17,907 nucleotides of DNA from an uncultured Acetatifactor sp. (GCA_934394515.1 CAKRRU010000046.1:1-17907), one strand, 5' to 3'. Positions 1 to 6,738 are shown, counted from the stretch's first letter. Translations and numbers: made by a program. Notes: generated from the letters alone by a model not told the origin.

Positions 1-72
1 TCTCAGGCAGGTCAGGCTATGCTGGCTCAGGCTAACCAGTCCAACCAGGGCGTACTGTCTCTGTTACAGTAA
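1..72 (+). CDS. Flagellin C-terminus (5' end outside window)
   Basis: The window opens inside a reading frame that ends at TAA 70-72. The visible 23 residues include the motif QAGQAMLAQANQ and end in VLSLLQ. This is the characteristic C-terminal heptad-rich helix of bacterial flagellins (consensus close to ILAQAGTAMLAQAN...VLSLL), which forms the inner D0 core of the flagellar filament. Only the tail is present, so length, variable domain and export signals cannot be judged. It is followed by a hairpin (138-170) that probably ends its transcript. Recognition rests on this short but highly conserved motif. Confidence 0.85.
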   Translation, partial: SQAGQAMLAQANQSNQGVLSLLQ

Positions 73-132
73 GCTTCAGCCGAGATCAGGTTGTTTCCTA
101 AGAGGAATGAACCATAGCTGTAAGAGTTATGT

Positions 133-170
133 AAAAACCAAGGGGCAGTCCATGATGGGCTGCCCTTTGG
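133..170. terminator. Convergent terminator between flagellin and hicAB
   Basis: Arms 138-148 and 160-170 form an 11-bp stem, extended inward by 149-152/156-159 to about 15 bp with a 3-nt loop. In the plus-strand RNA all pairs hold, with two G-U wobbles, but the tail (CTTTAATATT) is a weak U tract. In the minus-strand RNA the two wobbles become A-C mismatches, but the stem is followed by five U's (from 133-137). The fold therefore fits a flagellin terminator best and may also stop hicAB transcription. It ends 2 bases from the hicB stop codon. Confidence 0.7.
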
Positions 171-172
171 CT

Positions 173-598
173 TTAATATTTATGCATTTGTAGAGCGGAC
201 ATGAGAGCCTCTTGAAGAACTTTTGATACATTGATTCCTGCTTTATCAGCCTCCACATTCAGCCAATGAGGAAGGGTTACATTTCGCCTGACAGATTTGG
301 TATCTACTTTTCTCCGATATTCTGCAAAGTCCACATCCACCAGGGAAACATAGGACGTTCCGGATTTATAGAATTTCCCCTGTTCAATAGAAATATTGTT
401 TATATCACTTGGCTCTGCCATTACTTCTTTTTTATCTTCTAATGTTATTCCCAACAGCCCGATTGCATCACGTGCCATATCAATAGCATTTGCGGTGCCG
501 AATCCCTCTGTTAGAATATCAAGATCCGGAACTTCAATTAAAATGGTATCTTTTTTATCTGGCGTTTTTGTAAATATAACAGGATAGACTTTTTTCAA
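173..598 (-). CDS. hicB: HicB antitoxin, type II TA system
   Basis: The gene encodes 141 residues. The N-terminal part (about 1-70, YPVIFTKT...ILIEVPDLDILTEGFGT...A) is the HicB lobe, a partial RNase H-like fold that binds and blocks HicA. The C-terminal part (about 103-137, VRRNVTLPHWLN...AGINVSKVLQEAL) reads as a ribbon-helix-helix DNA-binding domain. That predicts self-repression at the operator upstream of hicA. The start is TTG (598-596), because GAGGAGG lies 7 nt upstream and no ATG or GTG is available there. It follows hicA by 18 nt in the same transcript, toxin first, the usual order for this family. Length and both domains look intact. The surroundings are more AT-rich than the core genes to the right, consistent with acquired DNA. 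Confidence 0.88.
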   Translation of the reverse strand: MKKVYPVIFTKTPDKKDTILIEVPDLDILTEGFGTANAIDMARDAIGLLGITLEDKKEVMAEPSDINNISIEQGKFYKSGTSYVSLVDVDFAEYRRKVDTKSVRRNVTLPHWLNVEADKAGINVSKVLQEALMSALQMHKY

Positions 599-616
599 TA
601 TGATTCCTCCTCTAAA

Positions 617-790
617 TTATGATAAACCCCATTTATTAAGAATGGCCTGTGCGAGAGCCTCATTTATTTCTTTGTGCCTTGGAATTTGTTCTTGTTGTTG
701 TCCACGAATGTATATGTCATGATTTCCACCATGACGATAGAATCTGAATCCTGCTTGCTTTAGCTTTTTAACGAGGATACCTTGCTTCAA
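617..790 (-). CDS. hicA: HicA toxin, mRNA interferase
   Basis: This short gene encodes 57 residues and reads (M)KQGILVKKLKQAGFRFYR followed by HGGNHDIYIRG and IPRHKEINEALAQAILNKWG. It matches the HicA family: a dsRBD-like fold with a GxxH motif whose His (here His24 in GGNH) is the catalytic residue for ribosome-independent mRNA cleavage, and the typical IPRHKEI...L strand and helix near the end. The start is TTG (790-788), preceded by AAAGGAGGAG with 7 nt spacing. No better start exists. It lies directly below the promoter and operator at 807-836 and 18 nt before hicB. A TTG start on a toxin may keep its expression low relative to the antitoxin, although hicB also starts with TTG. No catalytic residue is missing, so it is probably active. 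Confidence 0.85.
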   Translation of the reverse strand: MKQGILVKKLKQAGFRFYRHGGNHDIYIRGQQQEQIPRHKEINEALAQAILNKWGLS

Positions 791-806
791 TAAAACTCCT
801 CCTTTG

Positions 807-836
807 TATTATACACACCGATGTGTATAATATCAA
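807..836 (-). promoter_or_regulatory. hicAB promoter with palindromic operator
   Basis: On the minus strand TTGATA (836-831) and TATAAT (813-808) are separated by exactly 17 bp, a near-ideal sigma-A promoter. The spacer and -10 contain a perfect inverted repeat with 11-bp arms, TATTATACACA (807-817) and TGTGTATAATA (822-832), around a 4-bp centre. HicB proteins with ribbon-helix-helix domains bind such palindromes to repress their own operon, so this is the expected operator. Because of the symmetry, the plus strand also shows TTGTAT (804-809), 16 bp and TATAAT (826-831), so weak divergent transcription is possible. Confidence 0.82.
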
Positions 837-1305
837 TAATGAAAATATGTGTTACCTTACAAAAAGTAGTTGTAAATAAGGGAAAATTGTGACCGCTGAT
901 GGGTCTATGGGAATTGTTAGAAGAAGTAAAATTACTTCCGATATCACCATATCATACGAAAACTGTGCTGGCAAGTTGGTAAAATGTCACAAATTTTTGA
1001 AACAGCATATTAGCCAAATTCAAGGGGTCAAGATTTTGCTATTCTGCTACATTGACAATGAGATAGATGTCTGTTATTCTCAGCATGTAAGCAGATTTTT
1101 CTATTTCAATTTGTAATTATTCAGAACTAAGGCAATTTTCATAATTGCGAATGAAGTGCTGAATAATTACATCAATTCTTTTATATCAGCGCAAGTTGAT
1201 GTCTGTGACTTCAGAGGAATCCCTGCTTAGATACCCATTAATGACAATAGAGCAGGGGAAGACATAGAAAGAAATCGCAAGATTTGTTTTGTAAAATGCC
1301 GTATA
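837..1305. other. Gene-poor AT-rich stretch between hicA and the Rpn gene
   Basis: No convincing gene was found here. An open frame with a GTG start (889-1116, 75 codons) has no clear ribosome-binding site and a translation I do not recognise. It may be a gene remnant. The stretch ends in a nested inverted repeat (1112-1171). A further 7-bp inverted repeat, CCCTGCT (1221-1227) and AGCAGGG (1251-1257), has a 23-nt loop and no T tract. No clear promoter for the Rpn gene could be assigned. The low GC and lack of coding signal suggest decayed accessory DNA. Confidence 0.6.
1112..1171. repeat. Nested perfect inverted repeat, about 60 bp
   Basis: The outer arms TGTAATTATTCAG (1112-1124) and CTGAATAATTACA (1159-1171) are perfect 13-bp inverted repeats. 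Between them GCAATT (1132-1137) and AATTGC (1143-1148) form a second perfect hairpin around a 5-nt loop. There is no T tract after the right arm, so a standard terminator is unlikely. It could be a small palindromic or MITE-like element, an operator pair or an RNA structure. No copy of it was noticed elsewhere in the window and no target-site duplication was evident. Confidence 0.65.
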
Positions 1306-1336
1306 TATTCTCCTGTGAATGTGTGGAAGGAGAATA
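1306..1336 (+). promoter_or_regulatory. Hairpin covering the Shine-Dalgarno of the Rpn gene
   Basis: TATTCTCCT (1306-1314) and AGGAGAATA (1328-1336) are a perfect 9-bp inverted repeat with a 13-nt loop. The right arm contains the AAGGAG ribosome-binding site of the gene that starts at ATG 1340. In the mRNA the site would be paired, so translation should be low unless the hairpin is opened. Confidence 0.6.
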
Positions 1337-1339
1337 CAA

Positions 1340-2140
1340 ATGGCAAAACGGTATGAAGAACTGACGATTGAGGACGATTTTATGTTCGGCAAAGTAATGG
1401 AAGATAAGGAACTTTGTCGGGATGTGCTGAAGTGTCTGTTGGAAGAACCGGTAGGAGAACTGGAGGATGTGCAGACACAGAGGGAGTTTCGATATACCTC
1501 GAAAGGTAAGCCTATTCGTCTGGATGTGTATACGAGAGATCAAAAACGGATTTATGATGCTGAGATGCAGAGATTGAATCATCAGACACCGGAAAACTTA
1601 GAGCTGCCGCGCAGAAGCAGATTCTATCAATCTACCATGGATACAGACCACTTGAGCAGGGACAAGTCCTATCGGGAATTGCCGGAGGGCAAGGTACTGT
1701 TTATCTGTACCTTCGATCCGTTTGGACTGGGATATGCAAAGTATTCGTTTCAGAATCTTTGTATGGAAGACAGAAAACTGTGTTTAGAGGATGGAACCGA
1801 GAAGATTTTTTATAATTGCATCGCGGAAGAGATACCCGAGCATTTGAAGTATCTGTATGAATATATCAGAACCGGAAAGGTCGGAGACAATCTGACCCGG
1901 AGAATAGATGAGGCTGTAATCAGAGCCAGAAAGAATGAAGAGTGGAGGTCAGAATACATGAAAGAATTATTACATGATGATGACGTCAGAGCAGAGGGAG
2001 AAGCACGTGGTAAGGCCAATGGAGCTATTGATATGTGCAAGGAGTTAGGGCTGAGCTTTGAAGAAACGGCAAAACGAATCCGGGAGAAGTTCCGGTTATC
2101 GGAGGAAGAAGTACAGAGAGACATGAAACTGTACTGGTAA
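1340..2140 (+). CDS. Rpn-family (PD-(D/E)XK) recombination-promoting nuclease
   Basis: The gene encodes 266 residues beginning MAKRYEELTIEDDFMFGKVM, the typical N-terminus of the Rpn/YhgA-like family, often annotated as PD-(D/E)XK nuclease family transposase. The nuclease core shows Asp62 in RLDVY and Glu75/Gln77 in YDAEMQ (D...ExQ), then a conserved block RSRFYQSTMD (92-101), the LPEGKVLFICTFDPF strand (114-128), and a charged helical tail (about 190-266). E. coli relatives are DNA endonucleases that stimulate RecA-independent recombination, and some act against phage. ATG 1340 is chosen because AAGGAG lies 7 nt upstream; an in-frame GTG at 1319 lacks a site. Codons 135-151 lie in a 52-bp segment repeated downstream. 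An internal in-frame start at 1958 could give a C-terminal protein. The motifs are intact, so it is probably functional rather than a pseudogene. Confidence 0.8.
   Translation: MAKRYEELTIEDDFMFGKVMEDKELCRDVLKCLLEEPVGELEDVQTQREFRYTSKGKPIRLDVYTRDQKRIYDAEMQRLNHQTPENLELPRRSRFYQSTMDTDHLSRDKSYRELPEGKVLFICTFDPFGLGYAKYSFQNLCMEDRKLCLEDGTEKIFYNCIAEEIPEHLKYLYEYIRTGKVGDNLTRRIDEAVIRARKNEEWRSEYMKELLHDDDVRAEGEARGKANGAIDMCKELGLSFEETAKRIREKFRLSEEEVQRDMKLYW
1742..1793 (+). repeat. 52-bp direct repeat, copy 1 (inside Rpn gene)
   Basis: This segment encodes Rpn residues 135-151 (YSFQNLCMEDRKLCLED). It is identical base for base to 2155-2206. The match breaks at the bases on both sides: G1741 against A2154 and G1794 against T2207. 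The two copies are 413 bp apart, start to start. Confidence 0.95.
1958..2140 (+). CDS. Possible intragenic small protein, C-terminal Rpn fragment
   Basis: Within the Rpn gene, GGAGG (1944-1948) stands 9 nt before ATG 1958, which is in frame with the parent gene (Met207). Translation from it would give 60 residues identical to the Rpn C-terminus (MKELLHDDDVRAEGEARGKA...MKLYW), without the nuclease core. In E. coli some rpn genes are known to produce such a short C-terminal product, which inhibits the full-length nuclease. Here only the ribosome-binding site and start are visible. No internal promoter was identified, and the GGAGG could occur by chance in a purine-rich coding stretch. Confidence 0.4.
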   Translation: MKELLHDDDVRAEGEARGKANGAIDMCKELGLSFEETAKRIREKFRLSEEEVQRDMKLYW

Positions 2141-2154
2141 AGAGTATATCATAA

Positions 2155-2206
2155 TATTCGTTTCAGAATCTTTGTATGGAAGACAGAAAACTGTGTTTAG
2201 AGGATG
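2155..2206 (+). repeat. 52-bp direct repeat, copy 2 (remnant of an Rpn gene)
   Basis: This is an exact second copy of 1742-1793, starting 14 bp after the Rpn stop codon. The frame through it runs on into non-Rpn sequence and across a hairpin, so it is not a gene. It is best read as the scar of a second Rpn copy or of a recombination or duplication that rebuilt the 3' part of the gene. Confidence 0.9.
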
Positions 2207-2213
2207 TAACAGG

Positions 2214-2246
2214 GAAGGGCAGCCTATATGGATGGCCCTTTCATTT
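2214..2246 (+). terminator. Probable terminator after the Rpn gene
   Basis: GAAGGGC (2214-2220) pairs with GCCCTTT (2235-2241), with one G-U, around an imperfect loop, followed by CATTTTA. The stem is 7 bp and the U tract is short, so it is a moderate terminator. It separates the accessory region from the peptidase gene. Confidence 0.55.
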
Positions 2247-2284
2247 TACATTCCGGGCAATTTGGGGTAAGATAAAGCAGCACA

Positions 2285-2307
2285 GTGCGAAAATAAAATT
2301 TTCACAC
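2285..2307. promoter_or_regulatory. Imperfect palindrome upstream of the oligoendopeptidase
   Basis: GTGCGAAAAT (2285-2294) and ATTTTCACAC (2298-2307) are inverted copies with a single mismatch around a 3-bp centre, 28 bp before ATG 2336. It could be an operator or a short hairpin. No promoter boxes could be placed confidently, so its role is open. Confidence 0.35.
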
Positions 2308-2335
2308 ATGATAACGCAGAAAGGACGAGTTAACC

Positions 2336-4009
2336 ATGAAATTTCAGGATATGCCTTACGAAAGAATAGATTTTACCAGGGTGCAGGAGGAGATGGGCGA
2401 GCTGATCCGGGAGCTTTCGGAAGCTAAGAGCGGGGAAGAACAGTTCGAGGTGCATAAAAAATATTACGCGCTGACAGACCGCGTGATGACGCTGATGACG
2501 ATTGCGAACATCCGCTTCGATATTGATACTTCCGACAAATTCTATGAGGAAGAGCACAAATACTATGATGAGCAGGGACCGGTATTCAGTAATCTGGTGT
2601 TGGCTTATCAGAAGAAGCTGTACGAATCCCCTTACAGAGCCTATCTGGAGGAAAAGATCGGACCGGTAGCTTTCAAGAACATGGAACTGGCGCAGAAATC
2701 CATGAGTGAAGCGTTGATTCCACTGATGCAGGAAGAAAATGCCCTGACCATGGAATATGACAAACTGATTGCGAGTGCCAAGATTAATTTTGACGGCAAA
2801 GAGTTGAATCTGTCTCTGTTACGTCCCTACCTCATTAACCCTGACCGAAATATACGCAGACAGGCATGGGAGAAGATGAGTGTGTTTTTCCGGGAAAATG
2901 AGGAACAGCTGGATACGATTTATGACAAACTTGTCAAGAACCGTACCGCGCAGGCCAGAGCCTTAGGATATGAGAATTACCTGGAACTGGGCTATTACCG
3001 CATGAACCGTAACTGCTACGGCAAGGACGAGGTAGAGGCGTTCCGCCGGCAGATCAAGGAATATTTTGTTCCCTTTGCGGAGAAGCTGCATGACCGGAGA
3101 AGACAGCGTCTCGGTCTTAACAAACTCAGCTATATTGATGAACAGGTATATTTCAAGGACGGCAATCCGGCACCGGCGGGCACACCGGAAGAAATCATGT
3201 CGGCTGGTCAGAAGATGTACCGCGAACTTTCCCCGGAGACTGCGGAATTCTTTGATTTCATGATGGAGAATCAGCTGTTTGACGTCCTGGGACGCAAGAC
3301 CAAGAAGGCGGGCGGCTATATGACCTATCTGCCGCTGTATCATGCGCCGTTTATCTTTGCCAACTTTAACGGCACCAGCGGTGATGTGGACGTGATCACT
3401 CATGAATGCGGACATGCTTTTCAGGGGTATCTCTCCGGCACAGATCCTATCAGAGAGCATGCGGATATCGGTATGGAGACCGCGGAGATCCACTCCATGT
3501 CTATGGAATTTTTCACGGAAAAGTGGATGAATCTGTTCTTTGGTGACCGGGCGCAGGATTATGTGGAAATGCATCTGGAGGACGCGGCGGCATTCATTCC
3601 CTACGGCTGTATGGTAGACGAGTTCCAGCATATCGTCTATGAGAATCCGGAGATGACACCGGCAGAGAGAAAGCAGACCTGGAGCCGTCTGGAACGGGAG
3701 TATAAACCGCACCTGGATTATGAAGGGGATCCGTTCTTTGGGCAGGGTGGATTCTGGCAGAAACAGCTGCACATCTATGATTATCCTCTGTACTATATCG
3801 ACTATTGCCTGGCACAGACCTGTGCATTGCAGTACAAGGTGAAGATGGATGCCGATTTCGGGGAAGCATGGAAGAGCTACTTGAAGCTGTGCAGACTCTC
3901 CGCCAGCGATTTTTATACCAATATGATCAAAGAGGTCGGCCTGGACAGTCCTTTTGAGCCGGGATGCGTGAAAAATATCGTGGGAAAACTTGAAAAATAT
4001 GTGAAATAG
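2336..4009 (+). CDS. M3 family oligoendopeptidase (PepF-like)
   Basis: The product is a 557-residue cytoplasmic zinc metallopeptidase of family M3, which trims short peptides. The active-site motif HECGH is at 356-360 within DVITHECGHAFQGY (His356 and His360 bind zinc, Glu357 is catalytic). The third ligand is most likely Glu384 in ETAEIHSM. The N-terminal 330 residues are the helical part that narrows access to the channel. Length fits the M3 oligoendopeptidase subfamily of about 550-560 residues, which is distinct from classical PepF of about 600. No signal peptide or membrane segment is present. ATG 2336 is preceded by AAAGGA with 10 nt spacing. It stands alone: terminator upstream, 75 bp to the next gene. 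It probably serves peptide recycling. The exact substrate is unknown. Confidence 0.92.
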   Translation: MKFQDMPYERIDFTRVQEEMGELIRELSEAKSGEEQFEVHKKYYALTDRVMTLMTIANIRFDIDTSDKFYEEEHKYYDEQGPVFSNLVLAYQKKLYESPYRAYLEEKIGPVAFKNMELAQKSMSEALIPLMQEENALTMEYDKLIASAKINFDGKELNLSLLRPYLINPDRNIRRQAWEKMSVFFRENEEQLDTIYDKLVKNRTAQARALGYENYLELGYYRMNRNCYGKDEVEAFRRQIKEYFVPFAEKLHDRRRQRLGLNKLSYIDEQVYFKDGNPAPAGTPEEIMSAGQKMYRELSPETAEFFDFMMENQLFDVLGRKTKKAGGYMTYLPLYHAPFIFANFNGTSGDVDVITHECGHAFQGYLSGTDPIREHADIGMETAEIHSMSMEFFTEKWMNLFFGDRAQDYVEMHLEDAAAFIPYGCMVDEFQHIVYENPEMTPAERKQTWSRLEREYKPHLDYEGDPFFGQGGFWQKQLHIYDYPLYYIDYCLAQTCALQYKVKMDADFGEAWKSYLKLCRLSASDFYTNMIKEVGLDSPFEPGCVKNIVGKLEKYVK

Positions 4010-4084
4010 CTTTCTTTTTCTCTGAAAATACGTTAAAATAAGGAGTCATTGAGACCTAAGACGCAGGAAGGAGACATGTAAGCA

Positions 4085-5728
4085 ATGTCTAAGAATGAAA
4101 AAGTTACAGAAAATAAGGAACAAACAGAAAACAAGGTCATGACCAACTATGACCGTAAGGTACAGAGACGTAAGGAAGAGAAGGAAAAGGAGAAGAAGGA
4201 AGAGCGCATCAGCACAATCGTCGGCATCGTATTTCTCGTTGCACTGGTATGTCTCGTAGCATCTTTTCCGATCCGTACCTATCTGGCAACGCATGAGACC
4301 TATGTGGTGGTCAATGGAGAAGCTGTAAACAAGGTAGAGTTCGATTACCAATACAATCTGACCAAGAACAATTATATCACCCAGTACGGCAGCTATCTGA
4401 CGTACTTCGGACTGGATACCTCTAAGGACCTGTCCACACAGATGTATTCCGATACTTTAAGCTGGAAGGATTACTTCGAGCAGATGGCAGTGGACAACCT
4501 GAAGCAGTCCAAGGCACTGAAGGCAGCAGCTGAGGCAGAGGGCTTCACCTATGATACCACAGAGGAATACAACACTTTCAAGGAGACCATCAAGACCTCC
4601 GCAGCAAGCGCAGGCGTATCCGAGAAAGAATATGTACGTTCTATTTACGGTGATTATGCTACCATGGGTCGTATTGCAGAGTATGTAAAGAACGACATGG
4701 TGATGAATGCATATTACCAGAAGCTGCAGGAGAACAACGCTCCTTCCGACGAAGAGATCCAGAATTATTATGATGAAAATAAGGCAACCTATGATTCTGT
4801 AGATTATCGCCTGACCACGATTGAAGCAGATCTGCCCACAGAGCCTACCGAGCTGGCTGACCCTGTAGACGAGACTGCAGCAACCACCGATACCACTGCA
4901 ACAGACGCAGCTGCAGCTACAGATGCAACCGCTTCCGACAGCACCGATACCGCATATCAGCCTTCAGATGCTGAGATCGCCAAGGCAATGGAAGATGCCA
5001 AGGAACTGGCAGATGATGCGAAGAAGACCGTGGCAACCGCCGGTGATGTGCATGAGAATGAAAAGAAAACTTCTGTGAACTACCTGATCTCCGACTGGCT
5101 GTTCGATGATGCCAGAAAGGCAGGAGACACTACTGTTATCACCAACGACAACAGCCATTGCTACTATGTGGTAGCATTTGAACAGAGATATCTGGATGAG
5201 ACACCTTCCGCAAATGTACGTGTGATCGTTCCTGCCGAGGACAAGAGCGGAGAAGAGATCCTGGATGAGTGGAAGAGCGGAGCGGCTACCGAGGACAGCT
5301 TTGCAGAACTTTGCAAGAAGTATACACAGGATACTTCCGCAGCAGAGAACGGCGGCCTGTTTGAGCAGGTAACTTCCACCGGTATGACCGCAGAACTGAG
5401 CGACTGGATCTTCGATAGCAGCCGTCAGGCAGGAGATACTGTGGCAATCACAGTTTCCGATGCGACGACTTATGTACTTTACTATGTGGGTCAGGATCAG
5501 CCCGAATGGAAGATCAGCATCAAGAATACACTGGTATCTCAGGCAATGTCAGAGTATCTCCAGAACATCACTGCTGATATTACCGTAGAGGATCCAAAGG
5601 GTAAGCTGAATTACCTGAAAGTACAGGCAGAAGAATCCACAGCAGCAGAGACTGAGACCGCGGAGACGCAGGAACTCACCGAGGAGCAGACCGCTGCTAC
5701 TGAAGAGACTGCAACACAGGCACAGTAA
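4085..5728 (+). CDS. Membrane-anchored parvulin-like peptidylprolyl isomerase/foldase
   Basis: The product has 547 residues: a very basic, Lys/Glu-rich cytoplasmic N-terminus (1-42), one hydrophobic segment (about 43-63) with no lipobox, then an extracellular part. Residues 73-240 resemble the SurA/PrsA N-terminal chaperone region. Two parvulin-like units follow, marked by the duplicated motif ISDWLFDDARKAGDT (335-349) and LSDWIFDSSRQAGDT (438-452). The first unit is split by a Thr/Ala/Asp-rich insert (about 252-290). The C-terminus (515-547) is again Thr/Ala/Glu-rich and could extend into the wall. Role by family: folding of secreted proteins outside the membrane. Catalytic parvulin residues are degenerate, so chaperone activity without isomerase activity is possible. 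AAGGAG precedes ATG 4085. A hairpin at 5763-5801 follows. Confidence 0.75.
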   Translation: MSKNEKVTENKEQTENKVMTNYDRKVQRRKEEKEKEKKEERISTIVGIVFLVALVCLVASFPIRTYLATHETYVVVNGEAVNKVEFDYQYNLTKNNYITQYGSYLTYFGLDTSKDLSTQMYSDTLSWKDYFEQMAVDNLKQSKALKAAAEAEGFTYDTTEEYNTFKETIKTSAASAGVSEKEYVRSIYGDYATMGRIAEYVKNDMVMNAYYQKLQENNAPSDEEIQNYYDENKATYDSVDYRLTTIEADLPTEPTELADPVDETAATTDTTATDAAAATDATASDSTDTAYQPSDAEIAKAMEDAKELADDAKKTVATAGDVHENEKKTSVNYLISDWLFDDARKAGDTTVITNDNSHCYYVVAFEQRYLDETPSANVRVIVPAEDKSGEEILDEWKSGAATEDSFAELCKKYTQDTSAAENGGLFEQVTSTGMTAELSDWIFDSSRQAGDTVAITVSDATTYVLYYVGQDQPEWKISIKNTLVSQAMSEYLQNITADITVEDPKGKLNYLKVQAEESTAAETETAETQELTEEQTAATEETATQAQ

Positions 5729-5762
5729 AGCTTGCTCAGGAACAGAACATAGACAACAGACA

Positions 5763-5801
5763 AGTACCTGTTTCACTGCGCAAGCAGAAGAGACAGGTAC
5801 T
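5763..5801 (+). other. Strong hairpin with GCAA tetraloop, no T tract
   Basis: A 12-bp stem (AGTACCTGTTTC 5763-5774 with GAGACAGGTACT 5790-5801, one G-U) is capped after a small internal loop by CTGC-GCAA-GCAG (5776-5787), a GNRA tetraloop. It lies 35 nt after the foldase gene. No run of T follows, so it is either a terminator of unusual type, a 3'-end stabiliser, or a structured element in the leader of the next gene. Confidence 0.65.
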
Positions 5802-5910
5802 GTTAGATTATGAGCAAAGATAGTCGAAAAATGGCGGAAAACATGATAATGTGACTTTGCCAGTTACGTGAACTGAACAGAGAATAACTTTGAGAAAGGT
5901 ATGAATAAAA

Positions 5911-6729
5911 ATGCAGGAAAAAGTCCTGGTACTGGATATTGACGGTACATTGACCAATTCAAAAAAAGAGATCACAGAGGCCACCAAACAGGGAATCTGG
6001 AACATTTTGCAGCACGGTCACAAGGTGATCCTGGCTTCGGGCCGTCCCACCCCCGGCATGCGGAAATGCGAAGAGGAACTGGAACTGAAAAAATACGGCG
6101 GATACCTTCTGTCTTTTAACGGTGCACGCATTGTGGAGTGTAAGACAGGGGAAGTTGTATATCAGAGGACATTACCGCTGTCCATTGTTCCCGGATTGTA
6201 TGAATTTGCCAAAGAGAACGGCTGTGGGCTGATTACTTATCAGGGTCCCGGTGTCATCTCTGCGTTCGAGCCGGACAACTATGTGCAGCTGGAAGCCAGA
6301 ATCAACGGAATCCCTATTAAAGTCGTTGACAATTTCGTAGAATATGTGAATTTTGATATTAACAAGTGTCTGATGACGGCACCGGAAGAGATCGCGCCGG
6401 AGCTGGAGAAGCAGCTACAGGAAAAATACAGTGATGTGGCAAGTATCTACCGTTCGGAACCGTTTTTCATCGAGATCATGCCGAAAGATGTGAACAAAGC
6501 GACTTCTCTGGATCATATGCTGGAAGGCATGGGACTTACGCGTGAAAATGCGATCTGCTGCGGAGACGGTTATAATGATATTTCCATGATCGAGTACGCG
6601 GGAACCGGCGTGGCCATGGGCAATGCACAGCCCGCGGTCAAGGACGCGGCGGATTATATCACCGGCACCAATGATGAAGACGGGCTGGTAGAAGTTATCG
6701 ATAAATTTATCATGAACCCGGAGAAATAG
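5911..6729 (+). CDS. Cof-type HAD-IIB family phosphatase
   Basis: The product is a 272-residue haloacid-dehalogenase-fold phosphatase, subfamily IIB (Cof/YkrA type). Motif I is DIDGT (9-13), with Asp9 as nucleophile and Asp11 as acid/base. Motif II is the Ser of ASGR (43). Motif III is Lys196 in KDVNKATSL. Motif IV is GDGYND (218-223), whose acidic residues bind Mg2+. The cap domain lies between motifs II and III (about 85-185). The family acts on small phosphorylated metabolites such as sugar phosphates or pyridoxal phosphate; the substrate here cannot be told. ATG 5911 follows AAAGG at about 11 nt. An ATG at 5901 is in another frame. It ends 9 nt before the CCA-adding enzyme and is probably co-transcribed with it. 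Confidence 0.92.
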   Translation: MQEKVLVLDIDGTLTNSKKEITEATKQGIWNILQHGHKVILASGRPTPGMRKCEEELELKKYGGYLLSFNGARIVECKTGEVVYQRTLPLSIVPGLYEFAKENGCGLITYQGPGVISAFEPDNYVQLEARINGIPIKVVDNFVEYVNFDINKCLMTAPEEIAPELEKQLQEKYSDVASIYRSEPFFIEIMPKDVNKATSLDHMLEGMGLTRENAICCGDGYNDISMIEYAGTGVAMGNAQPAVKDAADYITGTNDEDGLVEVIDKFIMNPEK

Positions 6730-6738
6730 AGGATATAT

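Noticed and set aside
889..1116. GTG-started open frame of 75 codons
   Set aside because: Weak ribosome-binding site, unrecognised translation, ends inside an inverted repeat; kept only as a mention in the gene-poor stretch.
1284..1309. Possible promoter TTGTTT...TATATT before the Rpn gene
   Set aside because: The gap is only 14 bp and the boxes are weak, so it was not listed.
2176..2427. Open frame of 83 codons beginning MEDRKLCLED
   Set aside because: It starts inside the second copy of the 52-bp repeat, has no ribosome-binding site, runs across a hairpin and into the start of the oligoendopeptidase in another frame.
2963..3772. Long minus-strand open frame (269 codons) opposite the M3 peptidase
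   Set aside because: Shadow frame of a well-supported gene with zinc motif; its translation has no family features.
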